Assembly: GCA_934511165.1 (NCBI GenBank)
Contig: CAKSWA010000042.1
Coordinates: 1 to 17,652, forward strand
Origin: an uncultured Oscillospiraceae bacterium
Lineage (GTDB): Bacteria > Bacillota > Clostridia > Oscillospirales > Oscillospiraceae
DNA: 17,652 bases
Direction of reading: 5' to 3'
Shown piece by piece: positions 1 through 7,544 of this stretch. The translations under genes and the position numbers were made by a program. The notes beneath the pieces were generated by a model. The model had not been told where the DNA came from. It made no database searches and saw only the letters and a list, made by a program, of their open reading frames with translations. Numbering within the stretch: position 1 is the stretch's first letter; every line of letters starts with the position of its first letter.

Positions 1-2
1 TC

Positions 3-92
3 AGCGTGAAATTCAAATTTGCTGACGAGCTCCGCAAGATTGCCGAGTACATTGAAATCAACACTACGGAAGATACCACAGTAGCGGGCTAA
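3..92 (+). CDS. 3' end of an unidentified gene (partial)
   Basis: An open frame enters from the left edge and stops with TAA at 90-92. It gives 29 residues beginning SVKFKFADELRKIAEY and ending TTVAG. The charged, helical-looking tail is not enough to name a family. It lies beside two broken genes, so it may belong to a mobile element or other accessory DNA, but nothing here proves that. No clear terminator follows; about 50 bases separate it from the next remnant. Confidence 0.35.
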   Translation, partial: SVKFKFADELRKIAEYIEINTTEDTTVAG

Positions 93-144
93 CCCCCGCT
101 ACGAACCCCTTTGACAGTGTGTTTTCCTAATAGGCGCTAATCAT

Positions 145-646
145 ATGATAAAAGAAGCTCTGCACGAAAAAGAAAAGCAACGGAAGATCACATCAAGGAG
201 CTTCAGCAGGAAGGAAAGCAAGATGTTCGCTATACTGCCATGATGCCGGACATCCCATTTCTTGTATATGGGCTGTTAAGTGATGTTGGGTGGATAATAC
301 ATCTTATCGCCGGTATCCTTTACTTTTGCCGAAACGGTTTTCGCCATGTGTTAGACTATATGGCTCTCCTCGCGTTGGCTGCTGTTCTATTCGGCGTCGC
401 CTATATTATTTATCTGAACAAAATCCATGAAAAAGAAATTGCCACAAGAGCGCAAAAGAATTCGAGTTTCGGAATGACGGTTTATTCCGGATTAGCAGGG
501 GCAATTATCGTTTTTTTCAGATCGCGACATACGCCGCCATTTCATCCGAACTTGTGTGGATCATAATCGGCAGCTTTTTAAACTTTGCTTCGGGATTGCC
601 GATTTTCCTTTCCTTTAAAAAAGGGATTTTTTATGGAGTAAAATAA
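145..646 (+). pseudogene. Frameshifted multi-pass membrane protein
   Basis: Three frame segments join into one continuous membrane protein. The first starts at ATG 145 (MIKEALHEKEKQ). After a shift near 166-182 the second reads through ATEDHIKELQQEG and continues as a hydrophobic protein to about 517. A second shift at the T run 511-517 restores a frame reading QIATYAAISSELVWIIIG, ending FYGVK at TAA 644-646. Without the second shift the protein stops at 566 after an unrelated tail. The reconstruction has about four membrane segments and a charged N-terminus. I do not recognise the family. Both lesions sit in or near homopolymers, so sequencing error is possible, but the next gene is broken too. 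The T run also reads as T_TTT_TTC, a possible -1 slippery site in the correct phase; this does not explain the first shift. Confidence 0.65.
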
Positions 647-673
647 CTTCCGGCTTATACATTGGACTTAAAT

Positions 674-710
674 CACCGTAGTTCTTTCGGAATTACGGTG
701 GTCTTTCTTA
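674..710 (+). terminator. Rho-independent terminator after the membrane-protein remnant
   Basis: CACCGTA at 674-680 pairs with TACGGTG at 694-700, with partial pairing inside the arms around a TTTC loop. A T-rich tail, GTCTTTCTT, follows. It lies 28 bases after the TAA of the broken membrane protein gene and just before the DinB-like remnant, so it separates two transcription units. Confidence 0.7.
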
Positions 711-737
711 TTAACCCGTTTACGATGATGCCTTTCT

Positions 738-1434
738 ATGAATCGTGAATGGTCAGAGTTAAATAAAAGCATGCAGACGCAGCTCCGAAGAGAATCGACC
801 TTTTCCGAGGGGATCCAAACGCTTCTGATGCTGCGCCGCTCGCTTGCCGAAACGCTCCAGGATATGAAAACGCGGGCTGCGGCGCGAGGATTTCCATGCC
901 ATGCCGTTTCCGAACGCCGCCGGATATCACAGCAAAACGATCGCTTACTCCATCTGGCACATCTTTCGGATCAAAGATATCGTCGCGCACGACCCGATAT
1001 GCCGGGATGAAGAAGTTATTTCCCTGTTCCGGGATGCGATCGGGGCGCCGATCATTACAACGGGCAATGAACTCTCCGGCCCGCAAATCACGGATTTTTC
1101 CAAAAGACTCGATCTGGACACGCTGTACAAGTATGCCGCAGCGGTCAAAGAGGGCACCGACACGCTGCTGGGGCAGCTCACTTACCGGGATCTGCGCAGA
1201 ACATTTGATGAAGCGGACAAAGAGAGGATACGTTCTTTACAGGTGGTGAGCAGTGATGAGCGCTCCCGCTGGCTCATTGACTACTGGTGCGGCAAGGATG
1301 TCCGCGGCTTGATCCAGATGCCATTTTCCCGGCATTGGATCATGCACGTTGAAGCGTGCCTGCGTATAAAAAAGAAGTTGGAAAAATCTATAAAAGACGG
1401 TATGGCAGAAAAAAAGACGGCGCAGCACTTCTGA
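738..1434 (+). pseudogene. DinB-like family protein, broken by one frameshift
   Basis: The N-terminal part starts at ATG 738 (MNREWSELNKSMQTQL) and reads correctly to about 880. The rest continues in the next frame as EDFHAMPFPNAAGYHSKTIAYSIWHI and stops at TGA 1432-1434. The junction is the GC-rich stretch 871-890, where one extra base explains the shift. The rejoined protein of about 231 residues looks like the DinB/YfiT-type four-helix proteins of Firmicutes. These include metal-binding proteins of mostly unknown role; the histidines in GYHSKT, SIWHIF and SRHWIMHVE fit such a fold. The family call rests on recall of similar proteins, not a search. The frameshift should abolish function unless it is a sequencing error. 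Confidence 0.6.
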
Positions 1435-1455
1435 ACACGCGCCAGTAACTTTTTC

Positions 1456-1484
1456 TTGCGGTTTTCGCAGAAAACCTATATAAT
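1456..1484 (+). promoter_or_regulatory. Sigma-A-type promoter for the redox operon
   Basis: TTGCGG at 1456-1461 and a perfect TATAAT at 1479-1484 are separated by 17 bases. Transcription should start near 1491, inside the inverted repeat at 1487-1507, about 35-40 bases ahead of the flavoprotein start codon. Confidence 0.8.
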
Positions 1485-1486
1485 CT

Positions 1487-1507
1487 TTTTGTGGTCTAAC
1501 CACAAAA
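1487..1507. promoter_or_regulatory. Operator-like inverted repeat, FadR/GntR type
   Basis: TTTTGTGGT (1487-1495), spacer CTA, ACCACAAAA (1499-1507): perfect 9-base arms. Its core TGGTCTAACCA matches the known TNGTNNNACNA pattern of FadR-subfamily GntR regulators. It starts 3 bases after the -10 box and covers the predicted transcription start, a good position for a repressor. No T tract follows, so it does not read as a terminator. No GntR gene is in the window, so any regulator is encoded elsewhere. Confidence 0.6.
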
Positions 1508-1528
1508 CAATTGAGAGAGGGGTATTCA

Positions 1529-3073
1529 ATGGCAAAGGCAAAATACGACGTTGTAATTGTCGGCGCCGGCAACGGCGGACTTAGCGCAGCAGCATACCTC
1601 GCAAAGGAAGGCAAGAAGATCCTTGTGCTCGAAAAGCACAATCTCCCCGGTGGCTGTGCCACTTCGTTCCGCAGAGGCCGGTTTGAGCTTGAAGGCACGC
1701 TCCACGAGCTTTGCCAGATGGGCAAGGGCGAGCATCAGGGCGCGGTGCGCACGCTGCTCGACGGATACGGCCTGAATGTAGACTGGGTCTCCACGGAAGA
1801 GGCGTTCCGCTCCATCAACACCGACCCGGATACGGGCTTTGACGTGCTGATGCCCGTGGGCGTGCAGGCGTTTATCGATGAGATGGAGCGCGCTGTTCCG
1901 GGCTCACGCGAGAGCATCACAACGGTGCTGGAGCTCGGGCGTATGCTCACCGACGGTGTGGGCTGGCTTGCCGCGCACCACAATGAGCCGTCTCCCCCGG
2001 CCAAGGTGGAGATGCTTCTCAAATACCACGATCTCATGAAGGTCGTCCCGATGACGACGGACGACATGCTCCGGCGCATCGGCGTGCCGGATAAGGCGCG
2101 CGAAATCTTCGAGTCCTACTGGGACTATGTCGGCGTAGACTCCACAAAGATGAGCTTCGCCGTTTACGCCTTCATGACCTATACATACCTCACGCAGAAG
2201 CCGTGGATGGCGCGGTATCGCAGCCATGAAATCTCCCTCGCCTTTGATAAGCGCATCCGCGAGATGGGCGGTGAGATCTGGTACAACACGGAAGTGAAGA
2301 AGATCGACGTGAAGGGCGGAGCAGTGCACGGCGTCGAGCTCGCAGACGGCACATACATTGCCTGTGAGCGCGTAATCTCCAACCTGATGCCGCACGTGGT
2401 GTTCGACCGCATGATGGACAAAGCGGAGGTGCCGGAGCGCGAGCGCAAGCTGATGAACGCCCGCAAGCTTGCCCAAAGCGCGTTCACCGTGTATCTCGGT
2501 CTCGACATTCCCTACGAGCAGCTCGGCTTCAAGGCGTACGACACGTTCGTCCGCTCCACGGGCGACACGCTCGCGCAGTACGAAAACGCTGCGGCGATCG
2601 ATACGCACAAGGATTACTGCGTCACCATCATCAACGAGGCAATCCCGGATTGCACGCCCGAAGGTACCTGCATGGTGCAGTTTGCAAAGTTCTATACCGA
2701 GGACGCCTTCGCCGACGTGAGTGTGGAAGATTACTTCAAAGTCAAGGACGCTATCGCGGAAGAGTGCATCACGCATTTTGAAAAGGTCGCGGGCATCGAT
2801 CTTCGCAGCCACATTGAGGAGATCGTCGTTGCCTCGCCGGTCACCTGGGCGCGCTATCTCGGCACGCCGCAGGGCGACGTTTACGGCTATGCCTGCGGCA
2901 CTTGGGACGGCATGTTCCCGCGCGTGCAGAGCGGCCACAAGCTCGACTATACCATCAAGGGTCTGCGCTTCTGCGGCGGCCACGGCACGCAGATGGACGG
3001 TTACTCGCAGGCGTACCTCTCCGGCGCGGAGCAGGCGCGCTATACGCTTCTTGATATGAAGGAGGGTAAGTAA
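1529..3073 (+). CDS. CrtI/phytoene-desaturase-like NAD(P)/FAD-dependent oxidoreductase
   Basis: A 514-residue flavoprotein of the COG1233 group, which includes phytoene desaturases, carotenoid isomerases and retinol-saturase-like enzymes. The N-terminus has the FAD Rossmann loop VVIVGAGNGGLSAAAYLA (GxGxxG, glycines 12, 14, 17), acidic E35 at the end of strand 2, and the family motif LPGGCATSF. The C-terminus has LRFCGGHGTQMDGYSQAYLSG, typical of the second FAD-contacting region. ATG 1529 was chosen because GAGAGAGGGG lies just upstream; a TTG at 1511 would overlap that site. It is followed one base later by the FNR/ferredoxin-type reductase gene, so the two are surely co-transcribed and probably coupled. 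No carotenoid genes are nearby, so a double-bond reduction, desaturation or isomerisation of another substrate is more likely than pigment synthesis. Substrate unknown. Confidence 0.85.
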   Translation: MAKAKYDVVIVGAGNGGLSAAAYLAKEGKKILVLEKHNLPGGCATSFRRGRFELEGTLHELCQMGKGEHQGAVRTLLDGYGLNVDWVSTEEAFRSINTDPDTGFDVLMPVGVQAFIDEMERAVPGSRESITTVLELGRMLTDGVGWLAAHHNEPSPPAKVEMLLKYHDLMKVVPMTTDDMLRRIGVPDKAREIFESYWDYVGVDSTKMSFAVYAFMTYTYLTQKPWMARYRSHEISLAFDKRIREMGGEIWYNTEVKKIDVKGGAVHGVELADGTYIACERVISNLMPHVVFDRMMDKAEVPERERKLMNARKLAQSAFTVYLGLDIPYEQLGFKAYDTFVRSTGDTLAQYENAAAIDTHKDYCVTIINEAIPDCTPEGTCMVQFAKFYTEDAFADVSVEDYFKVKDAIAEECITHFEKVAGIDLRSHIEEIVVASPVTWARYLGTPQGDVYGYACGTWDGMFPRVQSGHKLDYTIKGLRFCGGHGTQMDGYSQAYLSGAEQARYTLLDMKEGK

Positions 3074-3074
3074 G

Positions 3075-4289
3075 ATGGCGAAGTATAATTACGATAAATC
3101 TGCTCTCAAGGGACTGGGCGTCGGCGCATTTCTCGTCGAAGTCAAGCTGCGCGAGCAGCACATCGCCGCAGCCACCGACGAGATGCCGCAGTCGATCTAC
3201 AACGCGAACATCCTCGCAAAGAAGCTCCACCCGGCCAAGCAGTTCGTCAAGGTCGCGAAGGTTACCGACCACGGCAACGCAAAAAGCTTCGTGCTCGTCC
3301 CCGATCCGGCGCGCGGCACCGAAGAGATGGCGTACTTCCGTGCCGGTCAGTATACGACCGTGGAGCTCTCCATCGGCGGCGCTACGCTCTGGAAGCCCTA
3401 CTCCATCTGCTCCGGCCCGGCGGACGCGCTCCACGGCAGCTACACGATCACCGTTCGCCGCTCCAGGGGAGGTTACGTTTCCGAGTACATTCTCGATAAC
3501 TGGAAAGAAGGCACCGAGGCCGTGATTTCCGGCCCGCAGGGCGATTTCTGCTATCTGCGTCTGCGCGACGCCAATCACATCGTCGCCATGGCAGGCGGCA
3601 GCGGCATCACGCCGTTCCACTCCATGGCATGCGCCATTGCTGACGGCATTGAGGATTTTGATCTCACCATCCTCTATGGCAACCGGACGCGTGAGTCCAT
3701 TCTGCTGCGTGATGAGCTGGACGCCGTCGCGGCACGTTCGAACGGCCGCGTGAAGATCGTCCACGTGCTCTCGGATGAAGAGGTCGAAGGCTATGAGCAT
3801 GGCTTTATCACCGCGGAGCTCCTCCGGAAACACGCCGGAGAAGGCGACTATTCTCTCTTCCTCTGCGGTCCGAAAGCGATGTATGCCTTTGCCGACACGC
3901 AGATTGCAGCGCTCGGTCTCCCCCGCCGCCGCGCCCGCAAGGAGCTGTACGGCGATTACGGCGATCCCGCGCGCGACACCGCTTACCCCGCCGCTGCCGC
4001 CGGAAAGACATACGCCATTACCGTCACCATCCGCGGTGAAACGCAGACCGTTTCCTGCCGCGCGGATCAGACGCTGCTCTCCGCCATGGAGCAGGCCGGC
4101 ATCAAGGCTCCTTCCCGCTGCCGCAGCGGCGAGTGCGGCTGGTGCCATTCCCTGCTTCTCTCCGGCGAGGTGTTCATCCCCGCCGAGGCGGACGGCCGCC
4201 GCGAAGCAGACAAAAAATTTGGCTGGATCCATCCCTGCTGCACGTACCCGCTCAGCGACGTGGCACTCGACGTTCCGGCGCTTATCTAA
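3075..4289 (+). CDS. FNR-type flavoprotein reductase with C-terminal 2Fe-2S ferredoxin domain
   Basis: A 404-residue three-module electron-transfer protein. After an N-terminal region of about 55 residues that I cannot assign comes an FAD-binding barrel with WKPYSIC (106-112, the RxYS-type flavin motif). The NAD(P) domain follows, with AGGSGITPF (173-181), LYGNRTRES (200-208) and LCGP (263-266). The C-terminus is a plant-type ferredoxin domain with C349-x4-C354-x2-C357 and a final CCTYP (C388/C389). The order FAD, NAD, 2Fe-2S is that of phthalate-dioxygenase-reductase-like proteins. It normally passes electrons from NAD(P)H through FAD and the cluster to an oxidoreductase, or the reverse. The start ATG follows GGAGGG in the 3' end of the flavoprotein gene, with one base between the genes, so that flavoprotein is the obvious partner. 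Confidence 0.85.
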   Translation: MAKYNYDKSALKGLGVGAFLVEVKLREQHIAAATDEMPQSIYNANILAKKLHPAKQFVKVAKVTDHGNAKSFVLVPDPARGTEEMAYFRAGQYTTVELSIGGATLWKPYSICSGPADALHGSYTITVRRSRGGYVSEYILDNWKEGTEAVISGPQGDFCYLRLRDANHIVAMAGGSGITPFHSMACAIADGIEDFDLTILYGNRTRESILLRDELDAVAARSNGRVKIVHVLSDEEVEGYEHGFITAELLRKHAGEGDYSLFLCGPKAMYAFADTQIAALGLPRRRARKELYGDYGDPARDTAYPAAAAGKTYAITVTIRGETQTVSCRADQTLLSAMEQAGIKAPSRCRSGECGWCHSLLLSGEVFIPAEADGRREADKKFGWIHPCCTYPLSDVALDVPALI

Positions 4290-4314
4290 AAGCTATTCCC
4301 CGTAATACGGCAGA

Positions 4315-4350
4315 CCGCCGCGTTTCTTTTCCGAAACGCGGCGGTTTTTT
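4315..4350 (+). terminator. Strong rho-independent terminator of the redox operon
   Basis: CCGCCGCGTTTC (4315-4326) and GAAACGCGGCGG (4333-4344) form a perfect 12-base stem with a 6-base loop, followed by TTTTTT. It lies 25 bases after the reductase stop codon and ends the two-gene operon. Confidence 0.92.
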
Positions 4351-4379
4351 CGTTTTTGCTCTGGTGTTTCCATGGCAAA

Positions 4380-4429
4380 TCTGATATAAATATAAATAAT
4401 TAGATATAAAATAAGAATGGAGTACAATC
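4380..4429 (+). promoter_or_regulatory. AT-rich leader with probable promoter for the GNAT gene
   Basis: The bases just after the terminator are strikingly AT-rich for this window and contain three TATAAA hexamers (4385-4390, 4391-4396, 4405-4410). None has a convincing -35 box at 16-18 bases, so the exact promoter cannot be chosen. GGAG just before ATG 4430 serves as ribosome site. Confidence 0.35.
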
Positions 4430-4945
4430 ATGGACAATTTCATCATAGAAAACGCCCGTCCGGAGGACGCCGCAGCGATACTGGAATATCTGAAAATCAT
4501 CGGCGGCGAAACGGACAATCTCAACATGGGTGCGGAGGGTATGCCAATAACCGTGGAAGCCGAAGAAACGTTTCTTCGTTCCATGATTGATTCACCCGAG
4601 GGTGTGATGTACGCGGCAAAGCTGGACGGCACGATCGTCGGCATCGCCAACGTCAACCGCAAGAAGCGCCGCATGAGCCACCGCGCTTCCATCGGCGTCA
4701 GCGTCCGGCGCTGCGCATGGCATCGCGGCGTCGGCACGGCGCTGATGGAAAAACTGATTGCCTTCGCCCGGAATAACGGCATCGAACAGTTGGAGCTGGA
4801 AGTTCGCTCGGATAACGAACGCGCCATTCGTCTCTATGAAAAATTTGGTTTTCAAAAGATTGGGACGATCCCGGCGTTTTTGAAAGTCAACGGAGAAACA
4901 TTCGATTGCGATTATATGGTTCTCCGCCTATCGGATTTTGCCTGA
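4430..4945 (+). CDS. GNAT family N-acetyltransferase
   Basis: A 171-residue protein with the GNAT fold. The acetyl-CoA pyrophosphate loop is VRRCAWHRGVGTALM (92-106, R/Q-x-x-G-x-G/A), followed by the typical amphipathic helix. The late segment SDNERAIRLYEKFGFQKIG (127-145) is the classic end of small-molecule or protein N-acetyltransferases. The acceptor cannot be told from sequence. It is followed after 5 bases by the radical SAM gene, so they share a transcript, though a functional link is not evident. Confidence 0.85.
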   Translation: MDNFIIENARPEDAAAILEYLKIIGGETDNLNMGAEGMPITVEAEETFLRSMIDSPEGVMYAAKLDGTIVGIANVNRKKRRMSHRASIGVSVRRCAWHRGVGTALMEKLIAFARNNGIEQLELEVRSDNERAIRLYEKFGFQKIGTIPAFLKVNGETFDCDYMVLRLSDFA

Positions 4946-4950
4946 GTCGG

Positions 4951-5820
4951 ATGCATTACGTTCAGGCAAAGGGCATTCTTTCCGCCGCAAACGGAATGAA
5001 TCTCTACCGCGGCTGCACGCACGGCTGCATTTACTGTGATTCCAGAAGCCGCTGCTATCATATGAATCACGCCTTTGAGGATATTGAGGTTAAGGAAAAC
5101 GCCCTCGCTCTTCTGGAGGACGCTCTCCGCCGTAAGCGCAGCAAATGTATGCTCGGTACCGGCGCAATGACCGACCCTTACATCCCGCTCGAATCAGAGC
5201 TCGGCTATGTCCGCGGTGCGCTCTCGCTCGCGCTCCGGTACGGGTTTGGATTTACGTTGCAAACAAAATCTGACCGTGTTCTGCACGATATGGATCTGCT
5301 GAAAGCCATCAACGAGCGGACAAAATGCGTGGTGCAGATGACGCTCACCACATACGATGAGACGCTTTGCCGGAAGCTGGAGCCGAACGTTTGCACGAGC
5401 GCGGAACGCTTCGCCGCGCTGCAAAAGTTTCACGAAGCCGGGATCCCCACCGTTGTATGCCTCTCCCCCATTCTGCCCTTCATCAACGACACGGAGGAAA
5501 ACATTCTCGGCATTCTCCGATACTGCGCCGAAGCAAAGGTAAAAGGCGTCATATACTTCGGCATGGGAGTAACGCTCCGCGAAGGAAACCGCGAATACTT
5601 CTTCGCGCAGCTCGACCGGCTGTTTCCGGGCATGAAAGAGCAATACATCCGCGCCTTTGGCCTCAGCTACGAAAATAACAGCCCGAGAAATGCTGAGCTC
5701 ATGCGCCTCTATCACAGCTTCTGTGAAGAGCACGGCATGATGCACGATAACCGGGAGATATTCTCCTATCTGAATACCATGGAAGACAAGGCTGGCGATG
5801 CACAGCTGTGTCTGTTCTGA
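4951..5820 (+). CDS. SPL-family radical SAM protein
   Basis: A 289-residue radical SAM protein. The 4Fe-4S/SAM motif is C22-THG-C26-IY-C29 (CxxxCxxC), preceded by MNLYRG as in spore-photoproduct-lyase-like COG1533 proteins. GAMTDPYIPLE further on matches the (S/A)MTDPYxPxE motif of the same group. Most members outside true SplB have no assigned reaction, so I do not claim DNA photoproduct repair. ATG 4951 lies 5 bases after the GNAT stop and begins MHYVQAKGIL, the expected N-terminus; a TTG start at 4906 would overlap the GNAT gene by 40 bases and is less likely. Its 3' end is 56 bases before the deacylase gene without a terminator between. Confidence 0.82.
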   Translation: MHYVQAKGILSAANGMNLYRGCTHGCIYCDSRSRCYHMNHAFEDIEVKENALALLEDALRRKRSKCMLGTGAMTDPYIPLESELGYVRGALSLALRYGFGFTLQTKSDRVLHDMDLLKAINERTKCVVQMTLTTYDETLCRKLEPNVCTSAERFAALQKFHEAGIPTVVCLSPILPFINDTEENILGILRYCAEAKVKGVIYFGMGVTLREGNREYFFAQLDRLFPGMKEQYIRAFGLSYENNSPRNAELMRLYHSFCEEHGMMHDNREIFSYLNTMEDKAGDAQLCLF

Positions 5821-5876
5821 CACGGACTTACAGGACTATAAAACAAGAATACCCTATTCTGGAAAGGGAGGCGCTT

Positions 5877-7481
5877 ATGACATACCTTCTGAAAAACGGC
5901 AAGATCTATGATGGGACAGGGGCTGACCCGTTTATTGGCGACATTCTCGTCCGCGGCGACCGTATCGAGCAGATCGGCGAAGGGCTTACCTCCGAGGGGG
6001 CGCAGGTAATCGACTTTCACGGTCTCTCCGTGTCCTCCGGATTCATGGACGCCCATTCCCACAACGACTGGTTCGCCATCCGCCGTGATCCCCGGCCGTT
6101 TTTTGAGTCGTTCATCCGGCAGGGCATCACCTCGTTCATAACGGGCAACTGCGGCCTCTCCGCCACGGGCTTTGCGCCGGATACGCCGCACCTCGATAAG
6201 ATCGGCGGCGGTCTTTTCGGCTATCACGGCGAGGAGACTGGCGTTTACCCATCGGCAGGCGCGCTGCTCGATGCCGTGGACGGCCACTCTCCCTGCAACA
6301 TTGCCGTGCTTGTCGGCCATTGCTCCGCGCGCGCCGGGATCACAGGCTTTGACGGTCGCGACCTGACCCCCGCCGAAGAGGAACAGATGCTCGCCGTCAT
6401 GGAGCAGAGCCTAAAGGAAGGCGCTTGTGGCGTATCCCTCGGGCTGATGTACGAGCCGGGGCTTTATGTTTCGATCGATGAGCTGAAGAAAGTTGCACGC
6501 CTCGCTGAGCGGTATAACCTTCCGATGACTGTCCATCCGAGAGCGTGCAGCGCCGTTTCCATGACCTATCCCCTGCTCGGCCGCCCGCACCTTCTCCGTG
6601 CGCTCGACGAGTTGGAGGAGATTACCCGTGGCACACATATGAAGCTTCAGTATTCGCACGCGATTTTCGTAGGCCGCCGCTCGTTCCGCTGCAAGGACGA
6701 GCTCAAGGAGATCATCTACCGGATGCGGGAAAACGGTGTCGATGCGCAGTTTGACATATACAGCGAGCTGCTCGGTGTGTCCGTTATCACCGTCGTCATG
6801 CCCACGTGGTATCAGGCGCTCAGCGCCGAGGAAAAACGCCGCCCGGCAAACAAGCTCCGGTTTTCCGTGCTCGCTAAAGCGAGCATCGCGCTTCTCGGCT
6901 TTGGCTGGGACGACATCACAATTGCCTACGTCGGCGAGGGCAACGAGCAGTACGAAGGAAAAACCGTGGCGCAGATTGCAAAGGAAATGGGGAAATCCGA
7001 CATTGACGCCTATCTCGATCTCTGCGAAATGAGCGATTTCAAAGGCCGGGTCAACATGGGCCCATACAGCACGCCGGAGATTGTCAGCGATCTCTCGCGC
7101 GACGACGTGTGCCTTTATATGACCGATGCCTGGGTCGAGCCGCACGGCGTGCAGAACCCCGCCATTTACGACTGTTTCCCCAAATTCCTCAAATATTCCC
7201 TCAATGGCACCGGCGATACCATGCCGCGGACGATCCGCAAAATGACCGGCGGCGTTGCCGACCGGTTCTCGATCCCCGAGCGCGGATACATCCGCGAGGG
7301 CTATTTCGCCGACCTTACCGTTTTCAACGAGGAAAAGCTCAAAACCGGAGAAGAGGACCACGGGCACTCCTTCGGCATAGAGAAGGTATTCATTAATGGC
7401 CGGCTCATTCTTGACGGTGACGCGCTGAGCGCGGATGCGATGCGCACAAGCGGCCGCGCGATGCGCGCTGCGAATGCTTGA
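5877..7481 (+). CDS. N-acyl-D-amino-acid deacylase (D-aminoacylase family)
   Basis: A 534-residue amidohydrolase of the D-aminoacylase group, which removes acyl groups from N-acyl-D-amino acids in a zinc-dependent reaction. The metal-site residues line up with the family: H60 and H62 in MDAHSHND, C92 in GNCGLS (D-aminoacylases use Cys here in place of carboxylated Lys), H220 in MTVHPR, H261 in QYSHAIF, and the catalytic Asp D417 in MTDAW. The C-terminus folds back to the small beta domain with IREGYFADLTVFNE and INGRLI. GGGAGG lies just ahead of ATG 5877; upstream in-frame codons overlap the radical SAM gene. It is a cytosolic enzyme with no signal peptide. The convergent symporter and downstream dapF suggest a D-amino-acid or peptidoglycan-derived nutrient theme, but that link is an inference. 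Confidence 0.85.
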   Translation: MTYLLKNGKIYDGTGADPFIGDILVRGDRIEQIGEGLTSEGAQVIDFHGLSVSSGFMDAHSHNDWFAIRRDPRPFFESFIRQGITSFITGNCGLSATGFAPDTPHLDKIGGGLFGYHGEETGVYPSAGALLDAVDGHSPCNIAVLVGHCSARAGITGFDGRDLTPAEEEQMLAVMEQSLKEGACGVSLGLMYEPGLYVSIDELKKVARLAERYNLPMTVHPRACSAVSMTYPLLGRPHLLRALDELEEITRGTHMKLQYSHAIFVGRRSFRCKDELKEIIYRMRENGVDAQFDIYSELLGVSVITVVMPTWYQALSAEEKRRPANKLRFSVLAKASIALLGFGWDDITIAYVGEGNEQYEGKTVAQIAKEMGKSDIDAYLDLCEMSDFKGRVNMGPYSTPEIVSDLSRDDVCLYMTDAWVEPHGVQNPAIYDCFPKFLKYSLNGTGDTMPRTIRKMTGGVADRFSIPERGYIREGYFADLTVFNEEKLKTGEEDHGHSFGIEKVFINGRLILDGDALSADAMRTSGRAMRAANA

Positions 7482-7494
7482 CGCGCGTATACGC

Positions 7495-7530
7495 AAAGGC
7501 ACCGGACGATCCAGTCGTCCGGTGCCTTTT
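7495..7530. terminator. Bidirectional terminator between deacylase and symporter
   Basis: AAAGGCACCGGACGA (7495-7509) and TCGTCCGGTGCCTTT (7515-7529) form a perfect 15-base stem with a 5-base loop. The T run after the stem and A run before it make it work on both strands, and it lies midway between two convergent stop codons (7481 and 7545). Confidence 0.88.
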
Positions 7531-7544
7531 GCATGCCGTATGTT

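Noticed and set aside
111..149. TTGACA at 111-116 as a promoter for the membrane-protein remnant
   Set aside because: No acceptable -10 box at 16-18 bases; TATGAT at 144-149 is 27 bases away.
1487..1507. The inverted repeat as an attenuator or terminator
   Set aside because: It has a 3-base loop, low GC, and no T tract on the + strand, and lies at the predicted transcription start; an operator fits better.
2955..4232. Long minus-strand open frame opposite the reductase gene
   Set aside because: Low-complexity Ala/Gly/Arg mirror of a gene with clear FAD, NAD and 2Fe-2S motifs.
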